In this document: in pieces, positions 34,868-44,228 of the stretch
Position numbering within the stretch: position 1 is the stretch's first letter
Layout: every line of letters begins with the position of its first letter
Source: Providencia hangzhouensis
GTDB taxonomy: Bacteria > Pseudomonadota > Gammaproteobacteria > Enterobacterales > Enterobacteriaceae
Direction of reading: 5' to 3'
Length of the DNA stretch: 64,000 nt
Assembly (NCBI RefSeq): GCF_029193595.2
Contig: NZ_CP135052.1
Location: 4,402,001-4,466,000 of the forward strand
Position numbers and translations under genes: made by a program
The notes under the pieces: generated by a model
What the model saw: the letters and a program-made list of their open reading frames with translations, nothing else
Databases searched by the model: none
What the model was told of the DNA's origin: nothing

Positions 34868-35343
34868 TAAGCGTCCTGTTGAGCTTCTGAGTTCTGCGCT
34901 TGTTCACCTTGTTGCTGCTGTAAATAGTTCATGAACAGTGCATCAAAGTTAACTGGCGCTAAGTTCAATTGTGGGAATGTACCACGGCCCACTAAGCTAG
35001 TGATCGCTTCACGTGCATATGGGAACAGGATGTTCGGGCAGTATGCACCTAAGCAATGTGCCATTTGAGTACCTTCAATGCCTTCGATAGAGAAAACACC
35101 CGCCTGCTGCACTTCACACAAGAAAGCCGTTTCTTCACCTAAAGTTGCCGTAGTCGTGACACGTAAAACAACCTCATAAACACCTTCAGACAGCTGAGTT
35201 GAAGAAGTATCTAAATCTAATTTGATTTCTGGTTGCCACTCGTGTTGAAAGATGTGTGGTGCGTTAGGTGCTTCAAATGAAACGTCTTTTGCATAAATGC
35301 GTTGAATTTGAAAGACCATTTCTGAGTTGTTTTGTTCTGACAT
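34867..35343 (-). CDS. secB: Protein-export chaperone SecB
   Basis: A 158-residue tetrameric cytoplasmic chaperone that keeps preproteins unfolded and hands them to SecA. The sequence from [20 protein letters not shown] onward is close to E. coli SecB, including [20 protein letters not shown]. The ATG used has AAAGG about ten bases upstream; an in-frame upstream ATG would add eight residues absent from the family. In E. coli grxC lies just upstream; here that gap holds an ERIC-like repeat instead. Confidence 0.97.
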   Translation of the reverse strand: MSEQNNSEMVFQIQRIYAKDVSFEAPNAPHIFQHEWQPEIKLDLDTSSTQLSEGVYEVVLRVTTTATLGEETAFLCEVQQAGVFSIEGIEGTQMAHCLGAYCPNILFPYAREAITSLVGRGTFPQLNLAPVNFDALFMNYLQQQQGEQAQNSEAQQDA

Positions 35344-35376
35344 AGTGTATGTACCTTTAACTTCCATATGAATTTT

Positions 35377-35460
35377 CCCTGTTATTCTGAGCTACAGGGG
35401 TGTTCGCTGCATTACGCTACCCAAGTCACATACTGATGTATGCTCCTTGGATATCTTCAC
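35377..35460. repeat. ERIC-like intergenic repeat
   Basis: Read on the minus strand, the stretch contains GTGAA...CCAAGGAGCATACATCAGTATGTGACTTGGGTAGCG in pieces that match the ERIC core (GTGAATCCCCAGGAGCTTAC... and GTGACTGGGGTGAGCG). Its centre folds as CCAAG/CTTGG plus CATAC/GTATG (35421-35450). A CCCTGT/ACAGGG hairpin lies at 35377-35399. It sits in transcribed sequence between the rhodanese gene and secB. Confidence 0.65.
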
Positions 35461-35907
35461 TTACTTCTTACCACGAGCTAAAGGAAGGTTTTCACCTGCC
35501 CAGCCAGAGATCCCTTCTTTCAGGACAAAGACTTTTTCAAAACCGTGTTGTGCCAGCTGTTCAGCAGGTTTACCTGATTCCATACCACTTGCAGAAACGA
35601 TAATCACTGGTTTCTGTTTGTGTTTTTCTAATTCACCTAAATTATTCTCTTTAATTTCAGACGGTGTTAAGTTAATAGAATCAATAATGTGCCCTTTACG
35701 GAAATCGTCACGAGAACGTAAATCGACAACAACCGCCTCTTCTTTATTAATCAGTGTAATCGCTTGTGAACGAGCAATCACTTTCGTTTTAGAGAAAAGG
35801 CCTTTAAAGGTCATAACAACCACAGCCACTAATAGCGCTATCCAAACCAGACTCAATAACATGTTCCGGCTTACAAATTGCATGATTTCTTGGATCATGG
35901 GGGGCAA
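35461..35907 (-). CDS. yibN: Membrane-anchored rhodanese-like protein (YibN family)
   Basis: A 148-residue protein with one N-terminal membrane segment (about 12-33) and a cytoplasmic rhodanese domain (about 45-140; [15 protein letters not shown]). The position of the catalytic Cys in active rhodaneses is occupied by Ser ([10 protein letters not shown]), so sulfur transfer is unlikely; E. coli YibN also lacks the Cys. The C-terminal [15 protein letters not shown] is typical of YibN. Its stop abuts the ERIC-like repeat. Confidence 0.9.
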   Translation of the reverse strand: MPPMIQEIMQFVSRNMLLSLVWIALLVAVVVMTFKGLFSKTKVIARSQAITLINKEEAVVVDLRSRDDFRKGHIIDSINLTPSEIKENNLGELEKHKQKPVIIVSASGMESGKPAEQLAQHGFEKVFVLKEGISGWAGENLPLARGKK

Positions 35908-36331
35908 TCACTCCCGTTAGTTAAAAACAAATATCAAAGGGTTCTGAGTATACCTTTGTGTTGAGCTAATTACAGCCAATTCCCGCAAACTCGCTTGTTT
36001 TTTTTGCGCTAAGGCACGCAAAATTAACACTGTTCACTGAAAAACTGCGTTTCTGTTTCGAGGCGGTACGCAAATATTTTAACATAAACGTGCGAAACAG
36101 GTCTAAGTCGTGCTTCAAATAGGCAGTGAATAAGAAAAAAGTATTGAATACTGGCTATACAAAATAAATCAGTGATAATAAAACTGTATTATTTAACTTA
36201 ATATAGTTCTAGTTCAGGGCAAAAATCCGAATTTATAAATGTTTTCAATACTATTTGTTAGACAGTGCTGGAAACCATCACTTGCAGATGAAATAATCAG
36301 CTATTGCATTTAATTGAGGTGATTTATCACG
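35908..36331. other. Intergenic region between yibN and envC
   Basis: 424 AT-rich bases with divergent promoters expected. In E. coli gpmM (yibO) lies here beside envC; no trace of it is visible. An inverted repeat, CTGTTTCG (36053-36060) and CGAAACAG (36093-36100), is the only structure noted. Confidence 0.5.
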
Positions 36332-37621
36332 ATGGCCAATACACATTATCGAATGAAAATTTCATTTATTCGTCAGGCTATTAGCGCTCTCTTTGGGTTA
36401 GGGCTGCTTGTTCTCGCCCCAACACAAACTGTGTTTGCCAACCAGATCACTGAAAATAAAGGCCAGCTACATGATTTACTCAAAAGTATTGCTGAAAAAG
36501 AGAAAAGCGTAAAAGAACAACAAGCCAAGCGCTCAGCACTACTTGAGCAACTCAAACAACAAGAACAAAGTATTTCTGCGGCCGGTCGTAGCCTGCATGA
36601 GACTCAAAACCAGCTAAAACAATTAGATAAAGAAATTGTTTCCTTAAATAGCAATATCAAGCAGCTACAAACCAAAAAACAACAACAAGAGAAATTATTA
36701 GCTGACCAACTAGATGCGGCCTTTCGGTTAGGTAAACACCAAGGGTTAACCCTAATGTTCAAAGGTGAAGAAGGCCAACGAGAAGAACGTATTTTGGCCT
36801 ATTACAGCTATTTAAATCAGGCGCGTGAAAAAAATATTGTTGCTTTAGAAGAAACCACTAAAGAATTACAAGAACAAAAAGAACTCGAACAAAAAAAACA
36901 AGCCGAACAAAAAACAACGCTGGCACGCCAACAACAAGAAAAGCGTAAGCTGGATAACGCACGCGCTTCGCGGCAAAAAACCCTAAATGCCCTTGAAAGT
37001 ACATTAAAAGAAGACCAAAAAAATCTTGCTGTTCTAAAACAAAACGAAGCGAGATTACGCGATAAGATTGCCCGCGCTGAACGTGAAGCCAAAGCCCGAG
37101 CAGAGCGAGAAGCCAAAGAAGCGGCACGTATTCGCGTGCAAGTGGCTGAAAAAGAACGGCAAGCCAAACAGAAAGGCTCAACCTATAAACCATCTGAAAG
37201 TGAACGCTCACTGATGTCACGTACAGGTGGTTTAGGGCGCCCTGCTGGGCAAGCTATTTGGCCTGTTCGCGGCTCATTACTCCATAACTATGGGGATGTC
37301 ATTTCCAGCGAGTTACGTTGGAAAGGCATGGTTATCGCGGCTAATGAAGGAACCCAAGTCAAAGCTATCGCCGATGGGCGCGTGCTACTGGCTGACTGGT
37401 TACAAGGCTATGGGCTAGTTGTCGTCGTTGAACACGGTAAAGGCGATATGAGCCTCTATGGCTATAACCAGAGCGCCTTAGTGAATGTCGGCCAAGAGGT
37501 TAGAGCAGGGCAGCCGATCGCCTTAGTGGGTAGCAGTGGCGGCCAAGAGCGGCCAGCACTCTATTTTGAAATCCGCAGACAAGGTAAAACCGTAAACCCA
37601 CGTCCATGGTTAGGCCGATAA
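36332..37621 (+). CDS. envC: Murein hydrolase activator EnvC
   Basis: A 429-residue periplasmic division protein that activates the amidases AmiA and AmiB at the septum under FtsEX control. A signal peptide ends near TVFANQ. Residues about 40-275 form a long Gln/Lys/Glu-rich coiled coil. The C-terminal LytM domain (about 310-429) lacks the zinc ligands of active M23 peptidases: the HxH motif is replaced in MSLYGYNQ and ALYFEIR. That is the known degenerate form in EnvC. It is followed by the yibQ-type gene after 48 bases. Confidence 0.94.
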   Translation: MANTHYRMKISFIRQAISALFGLGLLVLAPTQTVFANQITENKGQLHDLLKSIAEKEKSVKEQQAKRSALLEQLKQQEQSISAAGRSLHETQNQLKQLDKEIVSLNSNIKQLQTKKQQQEKLLADQLDAAFRLGKHQGLTLMFKGEEGQREERILAYYSYLNQAREKNIVALEETTKELQEQKELEQKKQAEQKTTLARQQQEKRKLDNARASRQKTLNALESTLKEDQKNLAVLKQNEARLRDKIARAEREAKARAEREAKEAARIRVQVAEKERQAKQKGSTYKPSESERSLMSRTGGLGRPAGQAIWPVRGSLLHNYGDVISSELRWKGMVIAANEGTQVKAIADGRVLLADWLQGYGLVVVVEHGKGDMSLYGYNQSALVNVGQEVRAGQPIALVGSSGGQERPALYFEIRRQGKTVNPRPWLGR

Positions 37622-37669
37622 ATATAGCTAGGGCGATAAATTTTAAATTCAATTAATTAGGATAACGTT

Positions 37670-38734
37670 ATGCTGAAGCACTTACCCGTTCGACCACTCA
37701 TTGTTTTGTCATTATTAATGATGTGTCTACCGGTGAGTGCGGCAAAATTGGCGATTGTGATTGATGATTTTGGTTATCGCGTTAAAGAAGACAACCAAAT
37801 TCTAGCGTTATCCCCTGCGGTAACTATTGCAATTTTACCGAGCTCTCCCCATGGCCGTGAAGTCGCAGAAAAAGCCAATCAGCAAGGGCGCGATATTCTC
37901 ATCCATATGCCAATGAAACCATTGAGCAAACAACCGCTAGAGAAAGACACATTAGCTCCATCAATGAGTGCAGAGGAAATTGACCGTATTATTAAAAATG
38001 CGATAACCCGAGTTCCTTATGCAAAAGGCATGAATAACCATATGGGGAGTGAGATGACGTCAAGCTTACCCGGTATGCAGAACGTGATGCGCAGCCTGTC
38101 AAAGTCAAACTTGTTTTTCCTCGATAGCGTAACCATTGGGAATACCCAAGTAGGTAATGCCGCCAAAGAATACGGCGTTCCCACGTTACGTCGCCATATT
38201 TTTATTGATAACCACCAATCGGAAGAAGAAACGCGCACTCAATTGAATAAAGCCGTTGCCTATGCGCGCAAACACGGTAGTGCGGTAGCAATTGGCCATC
38301 CACACCCATCTACCGTACGCGCCTTACAAAAATACCTTGCCCAACTCCCTGCTGATGTTGAATTAGTTGCCGTTAGTGCTCTGCTGAGCCCTCAATCTTC
38401 AACTAAACAACCAACATCATTAAGAATGCTATCTGAAGAAGCGAAAAAGACACCGACACAACCTCAAACTAAGCAAGCAGTACAAGATGAAATAAAAACA
38501 CCACCAACCAAAGATGCTACTGTTGTGCAACCCGAAGCGGCTAGCCAACCAGAAAATGTGATTATTCCGCAAGAACTCGGTATATGTGAGTTTACATTAC
38601 CGCCTTCTAAGCCACAGGGGATTGATTTTATTATGTTTGTGGTTGAGAGTATTTATAACGATAAGGCTTTACAACCTTTGTTGGTACAGGGCGATAGAGC
38701 CCAAAAGCGCCCGCTTTTCAAGCAACAGCAGTAG
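37670..38734 (+). CDS. yibQ: Divergent polysaccharide deacetylase family protein (YibQ-like)
   Basis: A 354-residue exported protein. The signal peptide ends at PVSA-AK. The NodB-like barrel follows: IVIDDFGYR near residues 28-36 (catalytic/metal Asp pair), LIHMPMKP, MGSEMTSS with NNHMGS, and AIGHPHPST. Residues from about 240 onward are a low-complexity Thr/Gln/Lys tail with a further conserved-looking stretch (ELGICEFTLPPSKPQ). It is the usual partner of envC. Substrate is not known. Confidence 0.88.
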   Translation: MLKHLPVRPLIVLSLLMMCLPVSAAKLAIVIDDFGYRVKEDNQILALSPAVTIAILPSSPHGREVAEKANQQGRDILIHMPMKPLSKQPLEKDTLAPSMSAEEIDRIIKNAITRVPYAKGMNNHMGSEMTSSLPGMQNVMRSLSKSNLFFLDSVTIGNTQVGNAAKEYGVPTLRRHIFIDNHQSEEETRTQLNKAVAYARKHGSAVAIGHPHPSTVRALQKYLAQLPADVELVAVSALLSPQSSTKQPTSLRMLSEEAKKTPTQPQTKQAVQDEIKTPPTKDATVVQPEAASQPENVIIPQELGICEFTLPPSKPQGIDFIMFVVESIYNDKALQPLLVQGDRAQKRPLFKQQQ

Positions 38735-38742
38735 ATCATTTT

Positions 38743-38784
38743 CGGTTCCCCTTCTTGGTTCAAAAAAGCCAAAAAGGGGAATCG
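38743..38784. terminator. Hairpin between convergent yibQ and tdh
   Basis: CGGTTCCCCTTCTTGG and CCAAAAAGGGGAATCG form a stem of about 15 pairs with one mismatch and a 10-base loop. No U-tract follows on either strand, so it may be a two-way terminator or only a transcript-end stabiliser. Confidence 0.5.
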
Positions 38785-38795
38785 AGATAATTAAT

Positions 38796-39821
38796 TTAAT
38801 CCCAGTTTAAAATCACTTTACCAGATTGGCCTGAACGCATGATATCAAAGCCTTTTTGGAACTCATCAATCGAGAATTGATGGGTAATTATCGGTGATAA
38901 ATCCAAACCAGATTGAATGAGTGTCGCCATTTTATACCATGTTTCAAACATCTCACGGCCGTAAATTCCTTTAATAAACAGACCCTTGAATATTACCTTG
39001 CTCCAATCTGTTGCCATCGAAGCAGGGGGAATCCCTAATAGTGCAATTCTGCCACCGTGGTTCATGGTGTCTAACATGGTCTGAAAAGCTGCTGGTGAAC
39101 CAGAAACTTCCAGTGCAACATCAAAACCTTCTTTCATCCCCAACTCATTCATCACGTCTTTTAAATTTTCACGACTGACGTTCACTGCACGGGAAACACC
39201 CATTTTTTTCGCCAATTCAAGTCGATAGTCATTCACATCCGTGATAACAACATGGCGGGCCCCCACATGTCGGCACACTGCAGCCGCCATGATACCTATA
39301 GGGCCAGCACCTGAAACCAGCACATCTTCCCCCACTAAATCAAAGGAAAGAGCCGTATGAACTGCGTTGCCAAATGGGTCAAAAATAGCCGCTATTTCAT
39401 CAGGGATATTATCGGGAATTTTAAAAGCATTAAATGCAGGGATCACCAGATATTCAGCAAAACACCCTTCTCGGTTAACCCCCACCCCAATCGTATTGCG
39501 GCAAAGATGAGTACGGCCACCACGGCAGTTTCGGCAGTGGCCGCAAGTAATATGCCCTTCCCCTGACACTCGGTCACCAATTTTAAAGCCTTTGACTTCC
39601 TGTCCAATCGCAACAATTTCCCCTATATATTCATGACCGACAACCATTGGGACAGGAATGGTTTTCTGCGACCATTCATCCCAGTTATAGATATGTACAT
39701 CCGTACCGCAAATCGCAGTTTTACGAATTTTGATCATCACATCATTGTGCCCGAGTTCCGGTTTCGGAACATCTGTCATCCATATACCTGGTTCAGCTTT
39801 CAGTTTGGACAGTGCTTTCAT
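38796..39821 (-). CDS. tdh: L-threonine 3-dehydrogenase
   Basis: A 341-residue zinc-dependent medium-chain dehydrogenase that oxidises threonine to 2-amino-3-ketobutyrate. Catalytic zinc site: Cys in [14 protein letters not shown] and GHEYIGEIV; structural zinc: [15 protein letters not shown]. The NAD motif is [13 protein letters not shown] at about 170. Its product is unstable and is used directly by the enzyme of the upstream gene kbl, 10 bases away in the same operon. Confidence 0.97.
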   Translation of the reverse strand: MKALSKLKAEPGIWMTDVPKPELGHNDVMIKIRKTAICGTDVHIYNWDEWSQKTIPVPMVVGHEYIGEIVAIGQEVKGFKIGDRVSGEGHITCGHCRNCRGGRTHLCRNTIGVGVNREGCFAEYLVIPAFNAFKIPDNIPDEIAAIFDPFGNAVHTALSFDLVGEDVLVSGAGPIGIMAAAVCRHVGARHVVITDVNDYRLELAKKMGVSRAVNVSRENLKDVMNELGMKEGFDVALEVSGSPAAFQTMLDTMNHGGRIALLGIPPASMATDWSKVIFKGLFIKGIYGREMFETWYKMATLIQSGLDLSPIITHQFSIDEFQKGFDIMRSGQSGKVILNWD

Positions 39822-39831
39822 AAAAGACCTT

Positions 39832-41028
39832 TTATTTGATTATTTTTAGTTTTCTACCAATGCGGGTGAATGCTTCAACAGCGTGTAAAATATCCTCCTC
39901 ACTATGTGCTGCAGACATCTGAGTACGAATACGTGCCTGGCCTTGCGGTACAACAGGGTAGAAAAAGCCCGTGACATAAATACCTTCATCGAGTAGCTCT
40001 TTCGCAAAAATTTGGGCGAGTTTGGCATCACCTAACATAACAGGGATGATGGCGTGGTCAGCGCCAGCAAGGGTAAAACCCGCTGTGGTCATTTTTTCTC
40101 TAAATAACACGGCATTACGCCATAATTTTTCACGTAATGAATGGCCTTCTTTCATCATATCAATCACTTTGATAGATGCGGCAACAATCGCAGGAGCGAG
40201 GGAATTCGAAAACAAATAAGGGCGAGAACGTTGACGCAGCCATTCAACTACCTCTTTTTTCGCTGCCGTATAACCACCAGATGCGCCGCCAAGGGCTTTA
40301 CCTAATGTCCCCGTGATAATATCGATACGCCCCATCACATCGCAGTACTCATGGCTACCACGACCATTTTCCCCAACAAAACCAACAGCATGTGAGTCAT
40401 CCACCATCACCAACGCTTGGTATTCATCCGCAAGGTCACAAATGGATTTTAAATCAGCGATAACGCCATCCATTGAGAACACGCCATCTGTGGCAATTAA
40501 AATATGGCGAGCTCCTGCTGTTTTGGCTTCCTCTAAGCGTACTTTTAATTCCACCATATTATTATTGCTGTAGCGGTAGCGTTTTGCCTTGCTTAGCCTG
40601 ACCCCATCAATAATGGATGCATGATTTAATGCATCTGAAATAATCGCATCTTCCGGCCCTAACAAGGTTTCAAATAGCCCACCATTTGCATCAAAACAGG
40701 ATGAATAAAGAATCGCATCTTCCATGCCCAGAAAATCTGCCAATTTGCGCTCTAAAACTTTGTGGCTGTCTTGCGTTCCACAAATAAAGCGTACAGACGC
40801 CATACCAAAACCATGGCTATCCATTCCCCGTTTAGCGGCTTCGATGAGCGCGGGATGGTTAGCAAGACCAAGGTAATTATTTGCACAGAAATTAATAACC
40901 CGCTGGCCACCTACAATTTCAATGTCAGCATCTTGTGAAGTCGTAATAATGCGTTCGTTTTTAAATAATCCATCGGCTTCAATTTGTACCAATTGTTCTT
41001 GAATCTGCTGATAAAATCTTTCTGACAT
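39832..41028 (-). CDS. kbl: 2-amino-3-ketobutyrate CoA ligase
   Basis: A 398-residue PLP enzyme of the alpha-oxoamine synthase family that cleaves 2-amino-3-ketobutyrate with CoA to glycine and acetyl-CoA. The PLP lysine is in [15 protein letters not shown] at about residue 244; [16 protein letters not shown] holds the cofactor Asp/His. It is the first gene of the kbl-tdh operon. A 13-pair inverted repeat lies immediately upstream of its ribosome binding site (41042-41078). Confidence 0.97.
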   Translation of the reverse strand: MSERFYQQIQEQLVQIEADGLFKNERIITTSQDADIEIVGGQRVINFCANNYLGLANHPALIEAAKRGMDSHGFGMASVRFICGTQDSHKVLERKLADFLGMEDAILYSSCFDANGGLFETLLGPEDAIISDALNHASIIDGVRLSKAKRYRYSNNNMVELKVRLEEAKTAGARHILIATDGVFSMDGVIADLKSICDLADEYQALVMVDDSHAVGFVGENGRGSHEYCDVMGRIDIITGTLGKALGGASGGYTAAKKEVVEWLRQRSRPYLFSNSLAPAIVAASIKVIDMMKEGHSLREKLWRNAVLFREKMTTAGFTLAGADHAIIPVMLGDAKLAQIFAKELLDEGIYVTGFFYPVVPQGQARIRTQMSAAHSEEDILHAVEAFTRIGRKLKIIK

Positions 41029-41041
41029 GATTTTTTCCTGT

Positions 41042-41078
41042 ATAGAGACTATTAATAGAGTTTAATAATAGTCTCTAT
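41042..41078. promoter_or_regulatory. 13-base perfect inverted repeat just before kbl
   Basis: ATAGAGACTATTA (41042-41054) and TAATAGTCTCTAT (41066-41078) are exact reverse complements around an 11-base spacer. The structure ends three bases from the AGGA site of kbl. It could be an operator or a leader hairpin affecting kbl translation. Confidence 0.6.
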
Positions 41079-41257
41079 GTGTGGCGATATTCACAGCATA
41101 AATAAGTCAAGTTTGTAGCCAAGATCACGATATTTACCTTGTTCTCATTTAAGTGTCAGCTCAATTCTCTTCTATCAATGCTACCGTCTGCGCCAAGAGA
41201 TGTTATTATAGTCACCAATTACGATTCTATTTTCTTAACCCATTTGAGGTATACCCA

Positions 41258-42196
41258 ATGATCATAGTCACTGGTGGAGCTGGTTTTATTGGCAGCAATA
41301 TTATTAAAGCCCTAAACGCAATCGGCCGTACAGATATCTTAGTCGTTGATAATCTGAAAGACGGCACTAAATTCGCTAACCTTGTTGACCTTGATATTGC
41401 GGATTATGCAGATAAAGAAGATTTTATTGGCAGCATCATTGCGGGTGATGATTTCGGTGATGTCGATGCGGTATTCCATGAAGGCGCTTGCTCGTCAACC
41501 ACTGAATGGGATGGTAAATATATGATGGACAATAACTACCAGTACTCGAAAGAGCTACTGCACTATTGTCTAGACCGTGAAATCCCGTTCTTATACGCTT
41601 CTTCCGCAGCAACCTATGGCGGCCGCAGTGATAACTTTATTGAAGAACGCCAATTCGAAAAACCATTGAATGTCTATGGTTACTCAAAATTCCAATTTGA
41701 CCAATATGTGCGTGAAATTCTGCCAGAAGCGGACTCACAAGTCTGTGGTTTCCGCTATTTCAATGTCTATGGGCCAAATGAAGACCATAAAGGCGGCATG
41801 GCAAGCGTTGCTTATCACTTAAATAAACAAATTAATGAAGGGCAAAACCCAAAACTGTTCGAAGGTAGCGATACTTTCCGCCGTGACTTTATTTATGTGG
41901 GTGATGTGGCTGCAGTCAATTTATGGTTCTGGGAAAATAATGTTTCAGGTATTTTTAACTGTGGTACAGGACGTGCAGAATCTTTCCAAGCTGTTGCTGA
42001 TGCTGTCACTGAATTCCACAAAGATAAAAATGTGGCCATCGAATACATTGAGTTCCCTGAAAAATTAAAAGGTCGTTACCAAAGCTTCACCCAAGCTGAC
42101 CTCACTAAGCTACGTGCCGCTGGCTATACTGCACCATTTAAAACGGTTGCAGAAGGTGTCACCGAATATATGCACTTGCTCAATAAAGACGCGTAA
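41258..42196 (+). CDS. hldD: ADP-L-glycero-D-manno-heptose 6-epimerase
   Basis: A 312-residue SDR that makes the ADP-heptose donor of the LPS inner core. [15 protein letters not shown] is the E. coli-like start and NADP site; catalytic SSAATYGG and YGYSKFQFD (YxxxK) follow. An in-frame ATG further upstream would add 35 residues not found in the family. It begins the hldD-waaF-waaC operon, whose products supply and add the inner-core heptoses. Confidence 0.97.
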   Translation: MIIVTGGAGFIGSNIIKALNAIGRTDILVVDNLKDGTKFANLVDLDIADYADKEDFIGSIIAGDDFGDVDAVFHEGACSSTTEWDGKYMMDNNYQYSKELLHYCLDREIPFLYASSAATYGGRSDNFIEERQFEKPLNVYGYSKFQFDQYVREILPEADSQVCGFRYFNVYGPNEDHKGGMASVAYHLNKQINEGQNPKLFEGSDTFRRDFIYVGDVAAVNLWFWENNVSGIFNCGTGRAESFQAVADAVTEFHKDKNVAIEYIEFPEKLKGRYQSFTQADLTKLRAAGYTAPFKTVAEGVTEYMHLLNKDA

Positions 42197-42219
42197 CGCT
42201 TATTTCTGAAAAATCATTT

Positions 42220-43266
42220 ATGAAAATATTGGTGATCGGCCCTTCATGGGTAGGGGATATGATGATGTCACAAAGCCTTTATCGCACGATCAAGGCTTTA
42301 CATCCCCATGCACAGATTGACGTGATGGCGCCACAATGGTGCCGTCCTTTACTCGCCAAAATGCCTGAAGTTAGCGAAGCCATTCCTATGCCTCTTGGGC
42401 ATGGTGCACTGGAAATTGGTGAACGTCGTCGATTAGGCCAAAGTTTGCAGGCAAATGGCTATGACCAAGCGATTGTGTTACCCAATTCCTTAAAGTCTGC
42501 ACTTGTGCCTTTCTTCGCAAAAATCCCCAAAAGAACGGGATGGCGTGGTGAAATGCGCTATGGTCTACTCAATGATATTCGCCCACTCAATAAAGACGCT
42601 TTTCCTTTAATGGTGCAGCGGTATGTTGCGCTTGCTTATGATAAGCAAACTATTCGATCAGCTGCTGATATTCCGACACCTATTTTACCGCCTAAACTGG
42701 TGACTATACCGCAAGAAGTCACTGAAACTCTGCAAACCTTTGGGGTTGAAGGTTCTCGCCCTGTTATTGGTTTTTGCCCAGGCGCAGAATTTGGGCCCGC
42801 CAAACGTTGGCCCCACTACCACTACGCTTCTCTTGCTCAAACACTCATTAGCCAAAAAGGCTATCAAGTGTTGCTATTTGGTTCACAAAAAGACCACGAA
42901 GCGGGTGAAGCCATTCGTTTAGAGCTGACCGATGATGCTAAATTGCATTGCCATAATTTTTCAGGAAAAACATCTTTAGAACAAGCCGTTAATCTAATCG
43001 ATGCCTGTACTGCAGTTGTCAGTAATGACTCGGGTTTGATGCATGTCGCGGCAGCGCTAGGTAAACCTCTTGTCGCCTTATATGGCCCAAGTAGCCCTGA
43101 CTTTACACCGCCATTATCAGATAAAGCAGAAGTGATCCGCCTAATTACGGGGTACCACAAAGTGCGTAAAGGTGACGGTGAAAGTGGTTATCACCAAAGT
43201 TTGATTGATATCCAACCCCAATTAGTTATCGATGCGTTAGCTCGGTTAAATATAGGTATTGAATGA
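42220..43266 (+). CDS. waaF: LPS heptosyltransferase II
   Basis: A 348-residue GT9 enzyme that adds the second heptose to the inner core. MKILVIGPSWVGDMMMSQSLYR is the family N-terminus; PGAEFGPAKRWP and NDSGLMHVAAALGKPLVALYG form the donor-binding region. It follows hldD after 23 bases and shares one base with waaC. Confidence 0.96.
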   Translation: MKILVIGPSWVGDMMMSQSLYRTIKALHPHAQIDVMAPQWCRPLLAKMPEVSEAIPMPLGHGALEIGERRRLGQSLQANGYDQAIVLPNSLKSALVPFFAKIPKRTGWRGEMRYGLLNDIRPLNKDAFPLMVQRYVALAYDKQTIRSAADIPTPILPPKLVTIPQEVTETLQTFGVEGSRPVIGFCPGAEFGPAKRWPHYHYASLAQTLISQKGYQVLLFGSQKDHEAGEAIRLELTDDAKLHCHNFSGKTSLEQAVNLIDACTAVVSNDSGLMHVAAALGKPLVALYGPSSPDFTPPLSDKAEVIRLITGYHKVRKGDGESGYHQSLIDIQPQLVIDALARLNIGIE

Positions 43267-44228
43267 TGAGAGTATTATTAGTCAAAACATCTTCAATGGG
43301 AGATATTTTACACTCATTACCTGCGCTGACCGATGCACAACAAGCCATACCCGATATCCAGTTCGATTGGGTCGTTGAAGAAGGCTTTGCACAAATTCCA
43401 ACATGGCATAGTGCCGTTAACCGAGTGATCCCTGTGGCTATTCGTCGCTGGCGTAAAAATTGGTTTTCTGCACCGATCAGAGCCGAACGTGCAGAATTTC
43501 GCAAGAAATTACAAGCAACACATTATGACGCAATCATTGATGCGCAAGGGTTATTGAAGAGTGCCTTTCTTGTCACCCGCTTAGCTCATGGCGATAAACA
43601 TGGCTATGACCGCCATAGTATTCGCGAACCATTAGCCAGCTTCTTTTATGACCATCGTTATGCAATCAGCAAGCAACAACATGCCGTTGAACGTATTCGC
43701 CAGTTATTTGCCAAGAGTCTTGGTTACGCCTGCCCAACACAGCAAGGGGATTACGCAATTGCTCGCCACTTTTTGCAGTCAACAGAAGAGCATCAAAGCC
43801 CTTATGTCATTTTCCTGCACTCAACCACCCGTGATGATAAGCACTGGCCTGAAAAAAATTGGCGAGAACTCATCGGGCTAATGGCTGGGAGTGGTATCAA
43901 AATCAAATTACCGTGGGGAGCACCTCATGAGCAACAGCGCGCAGAGCGATTAGCAAAAGACTTTGATTTTGTAGAGGTTTTACCTAAACTTACTTTAGCC
44001 GAAGTTGCACAGCAAATTGCTAATGCTAAAGCCGTGGTTTCTGTCGATACTGGGCTTAGCCATTTAACAGCCGCGCTTGATAAACCCAATTTTACCCTGT
44101 TTGGCCCCACTGATCCCGGCTTGATTGGAGGATATGGGCAAGGGCAGCGTGAATTGATATCACAAAATAAAATAATGGCCGATATCAATCCAAAAGAAGT
44201 TTATTCACGACTAATCAGTTTATTTTGA
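43266..44228 (+). CDS. waaC: LPS heptosyltransferase I
   Basis: A 320-residue GT9 enzyme that adds the first heptose to Kdo2-lipid A. MRVLLVKTSSMGDILHSLPALTDAQ matches E. coli WaaC at the start; an adjacent in-frame ATG three bases upstream is also possible. VDTGLSHLTAALDKPNFTLFG is the donor-binding block. Its 3' end overlaps by nine bases the 3' end of the convergent GT52 gene. Confidence 0.96.
   Translation: MRVLLVKTSSMGDILHSLPALTDAQQAIPDIQFDWVVEEGFAQIPTWHSAVNRVIPVAIRRWRKNWFSAPIRAERAEFRKKLQATHYDAIIDAQGLLKSAFLVTRLAHGDKHGYDRHSIREPLASFFYDHRYAISKQQHAVERIRQLFAKSLGYACPTQQGDYAIARHFLQSTEEHQSPYVIFLHSTTRDDKHWPEKNWRELIGLMAGSGIKIKLPWGAPHEQQRAERLAKDFDFVEVLPKLTLAEVAQQIANAKAVVSVDTGLSHLTAALDKPNFTLFGPTDPGLIGGYGQGQRELISQNKIMADINPKEVYSRLISLF

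Noticed and set aside
36817..37220. Two open frames antisense to envC
   Set aside because: They mirror the low-complexity Gln/Lys/Glu codons of the coiled coil and show Arg/Ser/Cys-rich nonsense composition with no start signals.
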